Shown: piece after piece, positions 26,817 to 36,362 of the stretch
Numbering within the stretch: the first letter of the stretch is position 1
Layout: the number at the start of each line of letters is the position of its first letter
Origin: Corynebacterium efficiens YS-314
Lineage (GTDB): Bacteria > Actinomycetota > Actinomycetes > Mycobacteriales > Mycobacteriaceae
Length of the DNA: 64,000 bases
Reading direction: 5' to 3'
Assembly: GCF_000011305.1 (NCBI RefSeq)
Contig: NC_004369.1
Span: 434,001 to 498,000, forward strand
Program-made: the position numbers and the translations under genes
Notes under the pieces: model-generated
What the model was told of the DNA's origin: nothing
The model's database searches: none
What the model saw: only the letters and a program-made list of their open reading frames with translations

Positions 26817-29459
26817 TCAGGAGCTGATGGCTTCCAAGGGCGCGGTGCGGGAGGCCATGTGCGCCGGGATGAGCGCTGCCACCGCACCGATGACCACCGC
26901 GGCCAGCAGCATCCACCCGATCTGGGTCCAGGGGAACTCCACCGGGGCCATGCCGCGGCTGCGCAGGGCACTGACCACACCCCAGCCCAGGAAGGTGCCC
27001 ACCGTGATGCCGAAGAGTGCACCATGCAGGGACAAGATCACCGATTCCAGGGTGACCATGGTTCTGATCTGGGCGCGTTGCACACCGGTGGCCCGCAGGA
27101 TCCCCAGCTCCCGGGTGCGTTCACTCAACGACAGGAACAGGGTGTTGACGATGCCGAGCACCGCGATGATCACCGCCAGGGCGAGCAGACCATAGACGAT
27201 GCCGAGCAGCTGGTTGATCTGGGTGCCCAGGCCACCACGGAACTCATCCTTGTTCTTGACCTGCACCACCAGAAACTGGCTGACGGCCTGGGTGAGGTTC
27301 TCCCGCAGCTGCTGGTCGGAAACCGTCCCGTCGGAGGTGATGAACACCTGGGAACGGTGATAGGCCGAGGGGGAGGTCAGGACACGTTCGGCGGCGGGGA
27401 AGTTGATGGCCATGTGACCGAGCAGACCGGTCTCGGCGTAGACACCGGTGATGGGGATGCGGATGCCGTCCTTGGAGCCATAGGGGTTGAGGGTGATGGT
27501 GTCACCCACCCCGAGGTCGGACTGGCTGGCGTAGGTGGTGGAGATCATCGCCCCGGGTTCCTCATCGGTGAAGGCCTCACCGGAGCGCACGGAGATGTCC
27601 ATGAAGGTGGCGATATCACCGCGGAACACGGTGGTGGTCTCATTGTCCCACCGGTTGGCCTGCAGGGGGGCGGTCATCAGGACCCCGACGTCCTCGACAC
27701 CCTCGGTGGTGGCCACATGGGGTGCCACCGAGGCGGACAGCGACAGTGACCGGGATCCGCCGGCGGGTTGGCCGGGAATGGCGGTACCGCCGATGGAATC
27801 CAGGACGAAGGAGGCAGTGATGGAGGATTCTACCGTGTTGAACACGCTGGCCCGGGTGGTGGCCCCGATGACGCCCACGCACGAGACCAATCCCACGCTC
27901 AGGGTCACCGCGAGGGCGGTGGTTGCCGATCGACGGGGGTTGCGCAGGGTGTTGCGCTGGGCGAGGCGTCCGACGGCACCGAAAGGTGCGCACACCGCCA
28001 CCCCCAGGGTCCGGCTGATGGCACGCACCAGGCTCGGGCCGATCAGGGCGATGCCGCTGAACAGCAGCAACGCGCCGGCGGCGATGAGCCCGAGCCGGGA
28101 TTCGGTGCCCAGTTCCTCATCATTGACCGCGGAGACCAACCCGCCGGCCACGGTGAGACTGATGGCCAGGGTGATCAGGGCGGTGGCCAGGAGGTTGGCG
28201 GTCATCGAGCGATTGAAGCGCCGGTTGTCGGCTGATTCAAAGGCCTGGACGGGCGGGAGGTTACCCGCCCGCCGGGCCGGCGCGATGGCGGAGATCACGG
28301 TGGCGGCCAGGGCGAAGAACAACGGGATGAGGAAGGCGCCGGTGGCGTAGGAGATCTCGATGGAGGACAGTTCACTGCCGGTCTGGTTGAGGATGAACAC
28401 CAGGGCATGGATCACCGCCACGCCCACCACCAGGCCCAGGACACCACCGATCAGACCGATGACGACCGCCTCCATGACCACGGAGAAACCGATCTGGAAG
28501 GAGGACACCCCGATGCTGCGCAGCAGGGCGAACTCACTGGTGCGCTGGCCCACGATCATGGCGAAGGTGTTGGCGATGATGAACGCGCCGACGATGAGCG
28601 CGATCACCGCGAAGGCGATGAGGATATAGGTGATGAACTCCAGCTGGGTGGCGGTGTCCCCGGTGGTGCGTTCGATGATCTGCTCGGGCAGCAGCGGGGT
28701 GAGGAACCGGTAGGTCCGGCCGATCTGGTTGCGCACCTCCAGTGGATCCACCCCGTCATGGACCGCGATGACGATCTGGGAGGCGTTGGCCCCGTCGGTG
28801 AACAGCTCCAGGTAGCGTTCCTCGGCGAACCCGATGCCGACCCATCCGGCTACATCCGACCGCGAGTCGAACACCCCGGAGATGCTCGCCTCGATGCGTT
28901 CGGTCGGGGTGATGACGGTGACCTCATCACCCACACCCAGGCCGCCACGGTCGGCGGCGGAGGTGTTGACGATGATCTCCTCATCCCCGGACGGTGCCCT
29001 GCCCTCGACCACCACGGGTTCCGGCCCGACCCAGTTGCCGGGTTCATAGACGGCGAAGGGGTGGGTGCCGGACGACCCGGCCTGCAGGGGATCACCGGCT
29101 GAGTCGGTGAGGATGAGGGCGGACTGCCCCACCACTGAGGTACCTGAGGGCAGACCGGGGCCGTCGCCGACGATGTTGACAGCGCGGACCTCAGGGGAGT
29201 TCCTGATCTCCTCGACCACCTCGAAGGGGACACCCGCGCGGTTGTTCTGCGTGCCGATCACACCGACATCAACCCCCTCCACACCGGCGTCGATGATGGA
29301 CAGGAAGGACCGTTCCAGCGAATCGGTCAGCAACAGCGATCCACAGAGGAAGGCGGTGCCCAGCACCACGGACAGGACGGTCAGTGCCATGCGTACCTTG
29401 TTGGCCACCACGCTGCGCCAGGTGGTTTTGCGCAGGGGGGAGTACAGGAACGTGGACAC
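26817..29459 (-). CDS. FtsX-family ABC permease, no adjacent ATPase
   Basis: 880 residues with the double FtsX/MacB-type layout: an N-terminal helix after VANKVRMALTVLSVVLGTAF, a large exported domain, and a first three-helix block (QLEFITYILIAFAVIALIVG and following). A second half repeats helices near RLAQRNTLRNPRRSATTALA and the C-terminal ILRATGVQRAQIRTMVTLES block. Such permeases form LolCDE/MacB-type exporters of lipids or peptides, or control hydrolases, and need a separate ATPase. None lies in the 250 bases upstream or the facing regX3 side. The start at 29459 (MSTFLYSPLRKTTWRS) is the most upstream plausible ATG. Confidence 0.85.
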   Translation of the reverse strand: MSTFLYSPLRKTTWRSVVANKVRMALTVLSVVLGTAFLCGSLLLTDSLERSFLSIIDAGVEGVDVGVIGTQNNRAGVPFEVVEEIRNSPEVRAVNIVGDGPGLPSGTSVVGQSALILTDSAGDPLQAGSSGTHPFAVYEPGNWVGPEPVVVEGRAPSGDEEIIVNTSAADRGGLGVGDEVTVITPTERIEASISGVFDSRSDVAGWVGIGFAEERYLELFTDGANASQIVIAVHDGVDPLEVRNQIGRTYRFLTPLLPEQIIERTTGDTATQLEFITYILIAFAVIALIVGAFIIANTFAMIVGQRTSEFALLRSIGVSSFQIGFSVVMEAVVIGLIGGVLGLVVGVAVIHALVFILNQTGSELSSIEISYATGAFLIPLFFALAATVISAIAPARRAGNLPPVQAFESADNRRFNRSMTANLLATALITLAISLTVAGGLVSAVNDEELGTESRLGLIAAGALLLFSGIALIGPSLVRAISRTLGVAVCAPFGAVGRLAQRNTLRNPRRSATTALAVTLSVGLVSCVGVIGATTRASVFNTVESSITASFVLDSIGGTAIPGQPAGGSRSLSLSASVAPHVATTEGVEDVGVLMTAPLQANRWDNETTTVFRGDIATFMDISVRSGEAFTDEEPGAMISTTYASQSDLGVGDTITLNPYGSKDGIRIPITGVYAETGLLGHMAINFPAAERVLTSPSAYHRSQVFITSDGTVSDQQLRENLTQAVSQFLVVQVKNKDEFRGGLGTQINQLLGIVYGLLALAVIIAVLGIVNTLFLSLSERTRELGILRATGVQRAQIRTMVTLESVILSLHGALFGITVGTFLGWGVVSALRSRGMAPVEFPWTQIGWMLLAAVVIGAVAALIPAHMASRTAPLEAISS

Positions 29460-29711
29460 TGTTCCCGGACGGCTGTGGGTGTCCTGTTCCCCGGCTACGC
29501 CTCGGTGAGAGATATCAGACCTCCTCGTTGGTGAGTCGTTGGTGAGTCATCGTGTGGTTCATCTCAGTTCTGCCCCGGAGATCAGGGTCGGTGGTGGCCA
29601 CCAGTTGCCCCCGGGGGATATCAGAACGCATAGGTTCCCCATCTTAACCGCCGGGGCGGACAAGATCGTTACACAGTGTTGCCAGCTGCACAGCGGCGCA
29701 GCCACCGGGTT

Positions 29712-30686
29712 CTACTGGCTCAGGCCAGCCTTCCGGTCGGCCTCGGCCCGGTCCCACCGGCCTGATCTGACGAGCGCGGTGGTGGGGTGGGTGCTGAAGA
29801 GATTGTCACGCGCCGACGGCGACAGGGTGTCCTCCACGGCCTCCGCTGCGGCGGCACGCTGGCGCAGGTGGGTGGCCAGCACCTCGTATGATTCATCGCC
29901 CATCAGGGCGCGCAGTTCATTCTCCTGGGTTTTCCACACCGGTTCACCACCGGTGTGACACCTGGGGGAGGTGGTGCAGAACCAGTCGAAATCCTCCCCA
30001 CCGTTGCCCCAGCCGCGGCGGTTGTACTCGGTGATGGTGGTGCGCAGGATCTCGTGGCCGTCGGCACGCTCCTCGTACGCCTCCACCCGGCGCAGCGGTA
30101 CCTGCCAGCAGACCTCGGGCTTGACGACGGTCAGGTCGCGTCCTTCCGCAGCGCCCCACTGATGCAGCGCGCACCCCGGGCCGGTCGCCCACCCGCGTCG
30201 GTTGGCGAAGATGCAGGCCCCATCCACCGTCAGGGTTTTCAGCGCGGGCTCGGGGTTGCCGTCCTCATCATCGAGCTCATCCCACTCCAGCCAGGGCTCG
30301 ATCTCCGTGCCGTCATCGGTGGCGTAGAACTCATCCACCCCCGCGGGACGCAGCTGCCAGTACTTCGCGGGCATCTCCGCGACGGCATCATACAACTGAT
30401 CGCGGTCGGTCTCATCGGCGAGGAAGGCACCGTGGGTGCAGCACCCCACATGAGGATTAGTGCTATCCACCCCCAGACAATCGGGGGTGCCGAAGGTGCA
30501 GTTCCAGTGGGATTCCAGCCACGTGAGATCGATGCTGAACTGATGATCGGCATCCGTCGGATTGGTGAATTCATACCATTCACGAGGGAAATCAGGAGGA
30601 AGTTCCTCACCCCTGCGGATGGATGCTGCAGCGGGGGAGGTTTCCGGGAAACCGAGGAAAACCGGGGACGAAGAAGACCAATTCAC
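29712..30686 (-). CDS. Conserved cysteine-rich protein of unknown function
   Basis: 324 residues, function not recognised. A cysteine/histidine cluster ([15 protein letters not shown], then [11 protein letters not shown]) and later [21 protein letters not shown] and [10 protein letters not shown] suggest bound metal, zinc or an iron-sulfur cluster, of the YkgJ/UPF0153 style. The protein is acidic and has no signal peptide or membrane helix. The start is ATG 30686 ([12 protein letters not shown]), 33 bases from the divergent ppx start. No neighbour points to a pathway. Confidence 0.7.
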   Translation of the reverse strand: MNWSSSSPVFLGFPETSPAAASIRRGEELPPDFPREWYEFTNPTDADHQFSIDLTWLESHWNCTFGTPDCLGVDSTNPHVGCCTHGAFLADETDRDQLYDAVAEMPAKYWQLRPAGVDEFYATDDGTEIEPWLEWDELDDEDGNPEPALKTLTVDGACIFANRRGWATGPGCALHQWGAAEGRDLTVVKPEVCWQVPLRRVEAYEERADGHEILRTTITEYNRRGWGNGGEDFDWFCTTSPRCHTGGEPVWKTQENELRALMGDESYEVLATHLRQRAAAAEAVEDTLSPSARDNLFSTHPTTALVRSGRWDRAEADRKAGLSQ

Positions 30687-30719
30687 ACTTTGTCACCCTA
30701 GACCGACTAACCTTTAGGT

Positions 30720-31649
30720 GTGAGATTAGGTGTATTGGACGTGGGCAGTAACACTGTCCATCTTATTGCGGTAGACGCTCGTACCGGTGGGCATCCCACC
30801 CCTATGAGCAATTGGCGTACCCCGTTGCGTCTCGTTGAGCTTCTCGACGACACCGGGGCGATCAGCGACAAGGGAGTGAATAAGCTTACCTCCGCGGTGG
30901 GTGAGGCCGCCGAGCTGGCGGAGAAACTCGGTTGCGTGGAGCTCATGCCGTTCGCCACCTCCGCCGTGCGTTCAGCCACCAACAGTGAAGCTGTTCTAGA
31001 TCATGTGGAGCAGGAAACCGGTGTCCGCCTCAACATCCTCAGCGGTGAGGAGGAGGCCCGCCAGACCTTCCTGGCGGTGCGTCGCTGGTACGGCTGGTCC
31101 GCAGGACGGATCACCAACCTCGATATCGGTGGTGGTTCCCTGGAGATCTCCTCCGGCTCCGATGAGGACCCGGACATGGCCTTCTCGCTTGATCTCGGTG
31201 CCGGTCGTCTGACCCACCAGTGGTTCGACACCGACCCACCCGGCCGCAAGAAGATCAACCTGCTGCGCGATTACATCGACGCGGAACTGATCGAACCGGC
31301 CCGCCAGATCCGCACCCTCGGCCCGGAGCGGCTGGCGGTGGGAACGTCCAAGACCTTCCGCACCCTCGCACGCCTGACCGGTGCGGCACCATCCTCGGCG
31401 GGCCCGCATGTCACACGCACCCTGACAGCCCCGGGTCTGCGTCAGCTCATCGCCTTCATCTCACGCATGACCGCAGCTGACCGCGCCGAGCTGGAGGGTA
31501 TCAGTGCCGACCGTTCGCATCAGATCGTGGCGGGAGCGCTCGTGGCCGAGGCGGCCATGCGTGCGCTGGAGATCGAGAAGGTTGAGATCTGCCCCTGGGC
31601 GCTGCGTGAAGGTGTCATCTTCACGCGAATCGACAAAGGCCTTGAGTGA
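30720..31649 (+). CDS. ppx: Exopolyphosphatase / GppA family
   Basis: 309 residues of the ASKHA-fold Ppx/GppA family, which removes terminal phosphate from polyphosphate; short actinobacterial forms like this lack the C-terminal HD domain. Phosphate-binding loops are LDVGSNTVHLIAVD and NLDIGGGSLEIS, and SGEEEARQTFLAV carries the catalytic Glu. The start is GTG 30720, with TAACCT eight bases upstream as a probable -10, implying a leaderless transcript. The next gene begins 24 bases after the stop. Confidence 0.9.
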   Translation: MRLGVLDVGSNTVHLIAVDARTGGHPTPMSNWRTPLRLVELLDDTGAISDKGVNKLTSAVGEAAELAEKLGCVELMPFATSAVRSATNSEAVLDHVEQETGVRLNILSGEEEARQTFLAVRRWYGWSAGRITNLDIGGGSLEISSGSDEDPDMAFSLDLGAGRLTHQWFDTDPPGRKKINLLRDYIDAELIEPARQIRTLGPERLAVGTSKTFRTLARLTGAAPSSAGPHVTRTLTAPGLRQLIAFISRMTAADRAELEGISADRSHQIVAGALVAEAAMRALEIEKVEICPWALREGVIFTRIDKGLE

Positions 31650-31673
31650 GTTACGGAAAGGAGTTGGCCAACA

Positions 31674-32708
31674 ATGAGTGAAGAGAAGCTTACAGTCGCA
31701 GAGCTGATGGCCAGGGCCGCGAAGGAGGGACATTCCACTGATGCCCCCCGGCGTCGCCGACGTCGCAGCATCGAAGATGGTGGCATCTCCGTCGCTGAGC
31801 TGACCGGCTCCATTCCCGCGGTGAAGGAGAAGCCGGCTGAGTCCAAGCACTCGGCCGTCAAGATCGACGACCCGGCCGAACCGGAACAGAAGGCGGAGCC
31901 GAAAGCAGAGCCTAAGCCCGAGCAGAAGCCGGAGCCGAAAGCAGAGCCAAAGTCCGAGCCGAAGACACCCGCAACGCCAGCTGCGAAGGCAGAGCAGAAG
32001 GCGTCGACAAGCACGCCCGCACCCAAGGCCGGGGGGAAGACGGCTGACCTGGCGACGGAGAAGGTCGTCGACAAGCCCGTCGACAAGCCGGCACCCAAGG
32101 CCGAGCCGAAGCTCGCGGTGTTCAAGGACAGTGCAACAGACAAGGCGGAGAAGGATGCGCCTGCGCGTCCCGCCCCGAGCACCGATGAGACCATCGTGCT
32201 GAGCATCGTGGATGAGAAGGACCCGATCCGTCTCACCACCGGTGCCTTCCCGGTGGTCCCACCATCAGCGGTGAAGCCGACCCCCGCGGTGGCACCCGCA
32301 GCCGGAGCCACCGGTGAGGAGGCCGCCGACGCGGAGTTCGCGGCCGGTGCCTCACCCGCGGACACCACCCAGATGGATGCGGTCACCGGCGATTTCGACC
32401 GGGTCGACGCCACCGACCGGGATGGGGACCACGAGGATGCCGCGGAGGAGTCCGCCAAGATCTCGGTGTTCTCCGTGCTGCTCATGGCCATCGTGGGTGT
32501 GGTGCTCGGTGCTGCCGTGTTCCTCGCCTTCGAGATGCTGTGGGAGCGCCTGAGCAACTGGCTAGTGGCCATCCTCGCTGTCGCGGTCACCCTCGGCATG
32601 GTGGGCATTGTCCACGCGCTGCGCACCTCCCGCGACGGGTTCAGCATGGTGCTGGCCGGTATCGTCGGCCTGGTCATGACCTTCGGCCCGCTGCTCGTGG
32701 TGTTCTAA
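31674..32708 (+). CDS. Membrane protein with long Lys/Pro/Glu-rich disordered N-terminus
   Basis: 344 residues; function unknown. Residues ~1-45 are basic (APRRRRRRSIEDGG). Then comes a low-complexity stretch of EPKAEPKPEQKPEPKAEP type, acidic Ala-rich sequence, and three C-terminal membrane helices from about residue 262 (VFSVLLMAIVGVVLGAAVFL, LVAILAVAVTLGMVGIVHAL, FSMVLAGIVGLVMTFGPLLV). The N-terminal part should be a flexible cytoplasmic arm. Three CGTCGAYAAGC words fall in the repeat-rich part (32003, 32067 and 32079), read as VDKP-type codons. An RBS, GGAG, precedes ATG 31674; it is probably co-transcribed with ppx. Confidence 0.82.
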   Translation: MSEEKLTVAELMARAAKEGHSTDAPRRRRRRSIEDGGISVAELTGSIPAVKEKPAESKHSAVKIDDPAEPEQKAEPKAEPKPEQKPEPKAEPKSEPKTPATPAAKAEQKASTSTPAPKAGGKTADLATEKVVDKPVDKPAPKAEPKLAVFKDSATDKAEKDAPARPAPSTDETIVLSIVDEKDPIRLTTGAFPVVPPSAVKPTPAVAPAAGATGEEAADAEFAAGASPADTTQMDAVTGDFDRVDATDRDGDHEDAAEESAKISVFSVLLMAIVGVVLGAAVFLAFEMLWERLSNWLVAILAVAVTLGMVGIVHALRTSRDGFSMVLAGIVGLVMTFGPLLVVF

Positions 32709-32743
32709 CCCGCATTCCGGTCCGCGCACCGTACACCTGCGTT

Positions 32744-32790
32744 AACCGCCCTCCCCGGGGTCCCAGTTCCACACCGGAGGGGGCGGTTTT
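32744..32790 (+). terminator. Terminator after the ppx operon
   Basis: AACCGCCCTCCCCGG (32744-32758) pairs with CCGGAGGGGGCGGTT (32774-32788), followed by TTC. A long GC-rich stem 36 bases after the stop codon and before proC. Confidence 0.8.
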
Positions 32791-32838
32791 CGTCTGTCGG
32801 GCTGCACGGAGTGCCGGTGGGATGGCAGTGTGGAGGGC

Positions 32839-33651
32839 ATGACAATTATTGCTGTGATCGGTGGCGGTCAGATCGGTGAGGCGCTCGTCTCGGGTCTGGT
32901 TGCAGCCGATGTGAACCCCCAGAACATCCGTGTGACCAACCGTCGTGAGGAACGCGGGGCGGAACTCGAGGAACGCTACGGCGTGGTCACCATGACCGAC
33001 AACGCCCAGGCCGTGGACGGCGCCGACGTGGTCTTCCTGTGCGTGAAGCCGAAGATGATCCTTGATGTGCTCGCCGAGATCGCCACCACCGTGGACAACA
33101 ATTCGGTGTCCACCGTCGTGGTGAGCATGGCCGCCGGCATCAACCTCGCCTCGATGGAGGAGAAGGTCTCCGCGGGCATGCCGATCGTGCGTGTCATGCC
33201 GAACACCCCGATGCTGGTGCGCAAGGGCATGTGCACCGTCACCGGTGGCCGGTTCGTCGACGCGGAGCAGCTCGAGCTGGTCCAGGAGCTGCTCACCTCC
33301 GTCGGCGATGTCATGGTGGTCGAGGAATCCGACCTCGACGCCGTCACCGCCCTGTCCGGTTCCTCACCCGCCTACCTCTTCCTGGTCACCGAGGCGCTTA
33401 TCGACGCCGGTGTCAGCCTCGGCCTGACCCGCGCGGCCGCCAAACAGCTGGCCGTGTCCGCATTTGACGGTGCCGGCACCATGCTGAAGGAGACCGGCCG
33501 TGAGCCCTCCGATCTGCGTGCGGGCGTGTCCTCACCGGCCGGCACCACGGTGGCGGCCCTGCGCGAACTGGAGGAGAGTGGCATCCGTGGCGCCTTCTTC
33601 CGGGCAGCCCAGGCCTGCGCCGACCGCTCAGCCGAGATGGGACGCAACTAG
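32839..33651 (+). CDS. proC: Pyrroline-5-carboxylate reductase
   Basis: Catalyses the last step of proline synthesis with NAD(P)H. The 270-residue protein has the Rossmann motif [16 protein letters not shown] at the N-terminus. [30 protein letters not shown] and the C-terminal dimerisation signature [23 protein letters not shown] with [14 protein letters not shown] follow. I start at ATG 32839 ([10 protein letters not shown]); GTG 32830 is in frame. GGAGG is only three bases from the ATG, which is unusually close. Confidence 0.95.
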   Translation: MTIIAVIGGGQIGEALVSGLVAADVNPQNIRVTNRREERGAELEERYGVVTMTDNAQAVDGADVVFLCVKPKMILDVLAEIATTVDNNSVSTVVVSMAAGINLASMEEKVSAGMPIVRVMPNTPMLVRKGMCTVTGGRFVDAEQLELVQELLTSVGDVMVVEESDLDAVTALSGSSPAYLFLVTEALIDAGVSLGLTRAAAKQLAVSAFDGAGTMLKETGREPSDLRAGVSSPAGTTVAALRELEESGIRGAFFRAAQACADRSAEMGRN

Positions 33652-33891
33652 CGTTACCGTGATGTAATCAGGTTGTTGTCTGGTGGGGGAAACCGTGAAA
33701 ACGTTTTCTCTTCCCCGGTGTGCTGAGCAGCATCTTTGCCCGGCTCCCACGCTGCCGTAGGGCGATTGATCGCAAAACTAGGCAACAATTGTCGCACTAA
33801 TAACAAAAATCACGCTAAGCTGAACCAGGCGTATGCGTGATCGTACTGTGGGAGGGGAAGCCCGCAGCGCGCGTAAGGCTGAAGGGTAGTG

Positions 33892-34089
33892 ATGAATATG
33901 GCTAGAGAAGATAAAGGAACCTTTCTGACGGTTGCCGAGGTCGCGGAGATCATGCGCGTATCCAAGATGACTGTCTACCGCCTCGTTCACTCCGGTGAAC
34001 TCCCGGCGGTCCGCGTGGGACGGTCATTCCGTGTCCAGGAGAAGGCAGTCAATGACTACCTGGACTCCTCGTTCTACGAGGCTGGTTGA
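33892..34089 (+). CDS. Small excisionase/MerR-type DNA-binding protein
   Basis: About 65 residues consisting only of a winged helix-turn-helix: LTVAEVAEIMRVSKMTVYRL with HSGELPAVRVGRSFRVQEKAVNDYL is the DNA-binding excisionase pattern shared with BldC-like regulators. No integrase or other phage gene is near, so it is probably a host regulator. The start is ATG 33892 or ATG 33898, with AAGGG about 10 bases upstream. Short proteins of this type sit near proC in other corynebacteria as far as I recall. Confidence 0.85.
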   Translation: MNMAREDKGTFLTVAEVAEIMRVSKMTVYRLVHSGELPAVRVGRSFRVQEKAVNDYLDSSFYEAG

Positions 34090-34575
34090 CCCGGGTCCCG
34101 GTGGTCGCCGGTGGCCGCCGGGGATCCTCGGTGGCACAGCCAACACATGCGATACAGCCGACACGGTGGTGACCGGCATGGGCCGGGACTGACCACCATC
34201 TGGCATCGGGACCGCTTCGTTGTTCCCAGGGGCATCACTGCTTGATACCCACCGGTGAACAATGGGGCGGTTTTTCGATCCCGCCTCCAGCCCGTCCCCG
34301 GCCCTGCCGGTGTGCCCCTCACCCTTAGGACATCAGGTGTGTGTCCCCCTGCCTGCGGAGCGTGTAGAGGGGTGGGGTTTTGAAGCGTTCCCCACTGGGG
34401 GTAAGATGATTCCCATTCGTGTCAGCGCACACCTATGGACTTTAAACCATCGCGACTAATCGGATGGTGCGGTAGCACGCACCGTCACGGTCCGCGGGGT
34501 CCGAATGTGCACTTCGGTAATAGGTGCTGGCAGGTTTTGTACGTACAACATCGATAAAAGCGAGGGAAACCGTCA
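34090..34575. other. Intergenic region holding one terminator and the bS22 promoter region
   Basis: 486 bases without a credible gene other than the hairpin at 34211-34275. TTGTACGTACAA, a 12-bp palindrome, lies about 30 bases before the bS22 start and may be part of its promoter or operator. No RNA gene recognised. Confidence 0.5.
34211..34275 (+). terminator. Candidate terminator after the HTH gene
   Basis: ACCGC...TTGTTC (34211-34225) pairs with GAACAA...GCGGT (34257-34271) around an internal mismatch and a long loop. TTTTT follows at 34271-34275. Stem interruptions make it moderate. Confidence 0.5.
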
Positions 34576-34677
34576 ATGGGTTCTGTCATCAAGAAGCGTC
34601 GTAAGCGCATGTCCAAGAAGAAGCACCGCAAGATGCTGCGTCGTACCCGCGTTCAGCGTAGAAAACTCGGCAAGTAG
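34576..34677 (+). CDS. Small ribosomal protein bS22 (AURKAIP1/COX24 domain)
   Basis: A 33-residue, very basic peptide, [20 protein letters not shown] followed by [13 protein letters not shown]. It matches the AURKAIP1/COX24 short protein found in actinobacteria and identified in mycobacterial 30S subunits as bS22. It would lie in the rRNA near the decoding region. GAGGG lies nine bases upstream of ATG 34576. A strong terminator follows the stop, so it is a single-gene unit. Such genes are easily missed because of length. Confidence 0.92.
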   Translation: MGSVIKKRRKRMSKKKHRKMLRRTRVQRRKLGK

Positions 34678-34690
34678 ACCTTCGAGGTCA

Positions 34691-34728
34691 AACACCACCC
34701 ACGGATCTCATCCGTGGGTGGTGTTTTC
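34691..34728. terminator. Strong bidirectional terminator between bS22 and the HAD gene
   Basis: AACACCACCCACGGAT (34691-34706) pairs perfectly over 16 bp with ATCCGTGGGTGGTGTT (34710-34725) with a 3-base loop, then TTCGTTT. It serves bS22 on the plus strand and could also stop the HAD gene transcript from the other side. Confidence 0.92.
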
Positions 34729-34765
34729 GTTTCCCGGATCTGTGTTATGGATCTGTGTCCCGGAC

Positions 34766-35923
34766 CTATTTCACGAACCTGGTACGCCACCGGTTGCGCA
34801 GACGCCACCCGGTGACGCTGAAGGCCGCGGTGGCCAGGGCGGGGATACCGAAGGTGCGTGCGGCTTTGCGCAGGGAACGGAAATCACGCACGTCCCATCC
34901 GCGCTCAAGTGCCTCCTTGCGCAGCTTCCGGTCCGGGTTGACGGCGACCGCGGTGCCCACCATCGACAGCATCGGCAGGTCATTGATGGAATCGGAGTAG
35001 GCGGTACAGCGCGCAAGATCGAGTTTCTCAATGGAGGCCAGCGCCGCCACCGCGTGACGCTTACCCGGACCGTGGAGGATGTCACCGACGAGTCGCCCGG
35101 TGAAGACCCCGTCCCGGACCTCCGGGACGGTGCCGATGGCACCGGTGAACCCGAAGCGCTGGGCGAGGATCTGCGCCAGCTGGACGGGGGTGGCGCTGAC
35201 CAGCCACACCTGGTGGCCCGCAGCCAGGTGCATATCCGCCAGCTGGCGGGTGCCGGGCCAGGTCTTGTCGAACATGGTCCGGTCCACGATCTCCTCACAC
35301 AGTTCCACCAGTTCCTCCACGGAACGACCCCGGATGAACTCCAGGGCCTGTTCACGGCCCTGTGCCACATCGTGGGCATTCTCGGACCCGGAGATCTTGA
35401 ATTTCAGCTGTTTCCAGATCACCGGGAGGATCTCATGGACGGTGAAGAACTTCTTCCGGAACAGGCCCTGGGCGAAGACGATGAGGGAGGAACCCTGGAT
35501 GAGGGTGTTGTCCACATCGAAGAAGGCCGCGGCCCCGACATCCTGGGGGACATCCGGGTCGGGCAGGTTCACATGGACCGCACCGGCCGCCTCGATGGCA
35601 CCTGTGACGGAATCCACACCCGAATGGAAATCCTCCAGTCCGAGGCCGTAGATGGAGGCAACCGCCTCCGCCGCCGCGGCCTGGCCGGCCTCACGCTGGG
35701 TCTCATCATCGATGGGTGGGACGGCGTAATCCTCGATGAACCTGCGCAGATTGCCCCGGGTGGCACTCCAGTTGGAGAGGAAATCCTCCGGGGAGCCCCA
35801 CATGTCGAAACCCCAGTTGTCATTTCCGTTGGCTGGACTCATGTGGTGACAGGAACCTTCCTTACGCCGAGTGGGCATCGGGGAGCGGGGGATGCTGGAG
35901 AGAAAAAACTGGTCGGACATGTT
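34766..35923 (-). CDS. HAD-IB family phosphatase (SerB/CicA-like)
   Basis: About 385 residues. The N-terminal ~100 are not conserved in known folds I recognise. The HAD core has the nucleophile motif [13 protein letters not shown], motif [11 protein letters not shown], the motif III lysine in [12 protein letters not shown] and motif [13 protein letters not shown], the pattern of phosphoserine phosphatase-like subfamily IB. The C-terminal ~60 residues are basic ([13 protein letters not shown]). The start is uncertain: ATG 35923 ([13 protein letters not shown]) is preferred over ATG 35953, which would add ten residues. The real substrate is unknown. It diverges from the glutaredoxin-like gene. 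Confidence 0.85.
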   Translation of the reverse strand, partial: NMSDQFFLSSIPRSPMPTRRKEGSCHHMSPANGNDNWGFDMWGSPEDFLSNWSATRGNLRRFIEDYAVPPIDDETQREAGQAAAAEAVASIYGLGLEDFHSGVDSVTGAIEAAGAVHVNLPDPDVPQDVGAAAFFDVDNTLIQGSSLIVFAQGLFRKKFFTVHEILPVIWKQLKFKISGSENAHDVAQGREQALEFIRGRSVEELVELCEEIVDRTMFDKTWPGTRQLADMHLAAGHQVWLVSATPVQLAQILAQRFGFTGAIGTVPEVRDGVFTGRLVGDILHGPGKRHAVAALASIEKLDLARCTAYSDSINDLPMLSMVGTAVAVNPDRKLRKEALERGWDVRDFRSLRKAARTFGIPALATAAFSVTGWRLRNRWRTRFVK

Positions 35924-36049
35924 ATCGGGGCCCGAAATGGGTATCGTATCCATGGTAAAGCCTTGCGCCTCACGGTGCCGGGCATGGGTACCCGAGAGTC
36001 AGGGGAAGGTGGCGGGAACGTGGCCTTACACCACAGTTCAGACCACAGG

Positions 36050-36274
36050 GTGGAACTGATCGTGCGTGACAACTGTGGATCATGCGTCCGCGTGCGGGAA
36101 CAGATCATGCCTGTTCTCACCGCGGCCGGGGTGCATCTGGTGGTGAGCAACGTCGACGATGACCCCGCCCTCAAGGCGGAGTTCGGCGACCGGGTGCCGG
36201 TCATCCTCGTGGATGATGAGGAATTCGCCAGCTGGGAAGTGGATAATGATGAGTTAGCCCACGCTTTGTTGTAA
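36050..36274 (+). CDS. Glutaredoxin-like thiol protein
   Basis: About 74 residues of thioredoxin-like fold, with redox motif CGSC (RDNCGSCVRVREQI), cis-proline region VPVILVDDEEF and the C-terminal helix NDELAHAL. It may reduce disulfides or serve a neighbouring enzyme; in actinobacteria a similar small protein sits next to hemA. The start is uncertain: GTG 36050 (MELIVRDNCGSC) is family-like, while GTG 36020 with a better-placed GGGAAGG is an alternative. hemA begins 88 bases later. Confidence 0.8.
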   Translation: MELIVRDNCGSCVRVREQIMPVLTAAGVHLVVSNVDDDPALKAEFGDRVPVILVDDEEFASWEVDNDELAHALL

Positions 36275-36362
36275 CTCCGTCGATTGAGCGATACCGTTAA
36301 TCAACAAACTTTGATTCATTCTTTTGATTGATCAGTCCCTCCTTTGAAAGTCGGGTGAGATA

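Noticed and set aside
33892..34089. Excisionase-like gene as sign of a prophage
   Set aside because: No integrase, att site or phage gene nearby; such single-domain HTH proteins are common host regulators.
34505..36049. Open frame of over 500 codons ahead of the glutaredoxin-like gene
   Set aside because: Antisense to the HAD phosphatase, and its translation has no recognisable domain until the CGSC motif.
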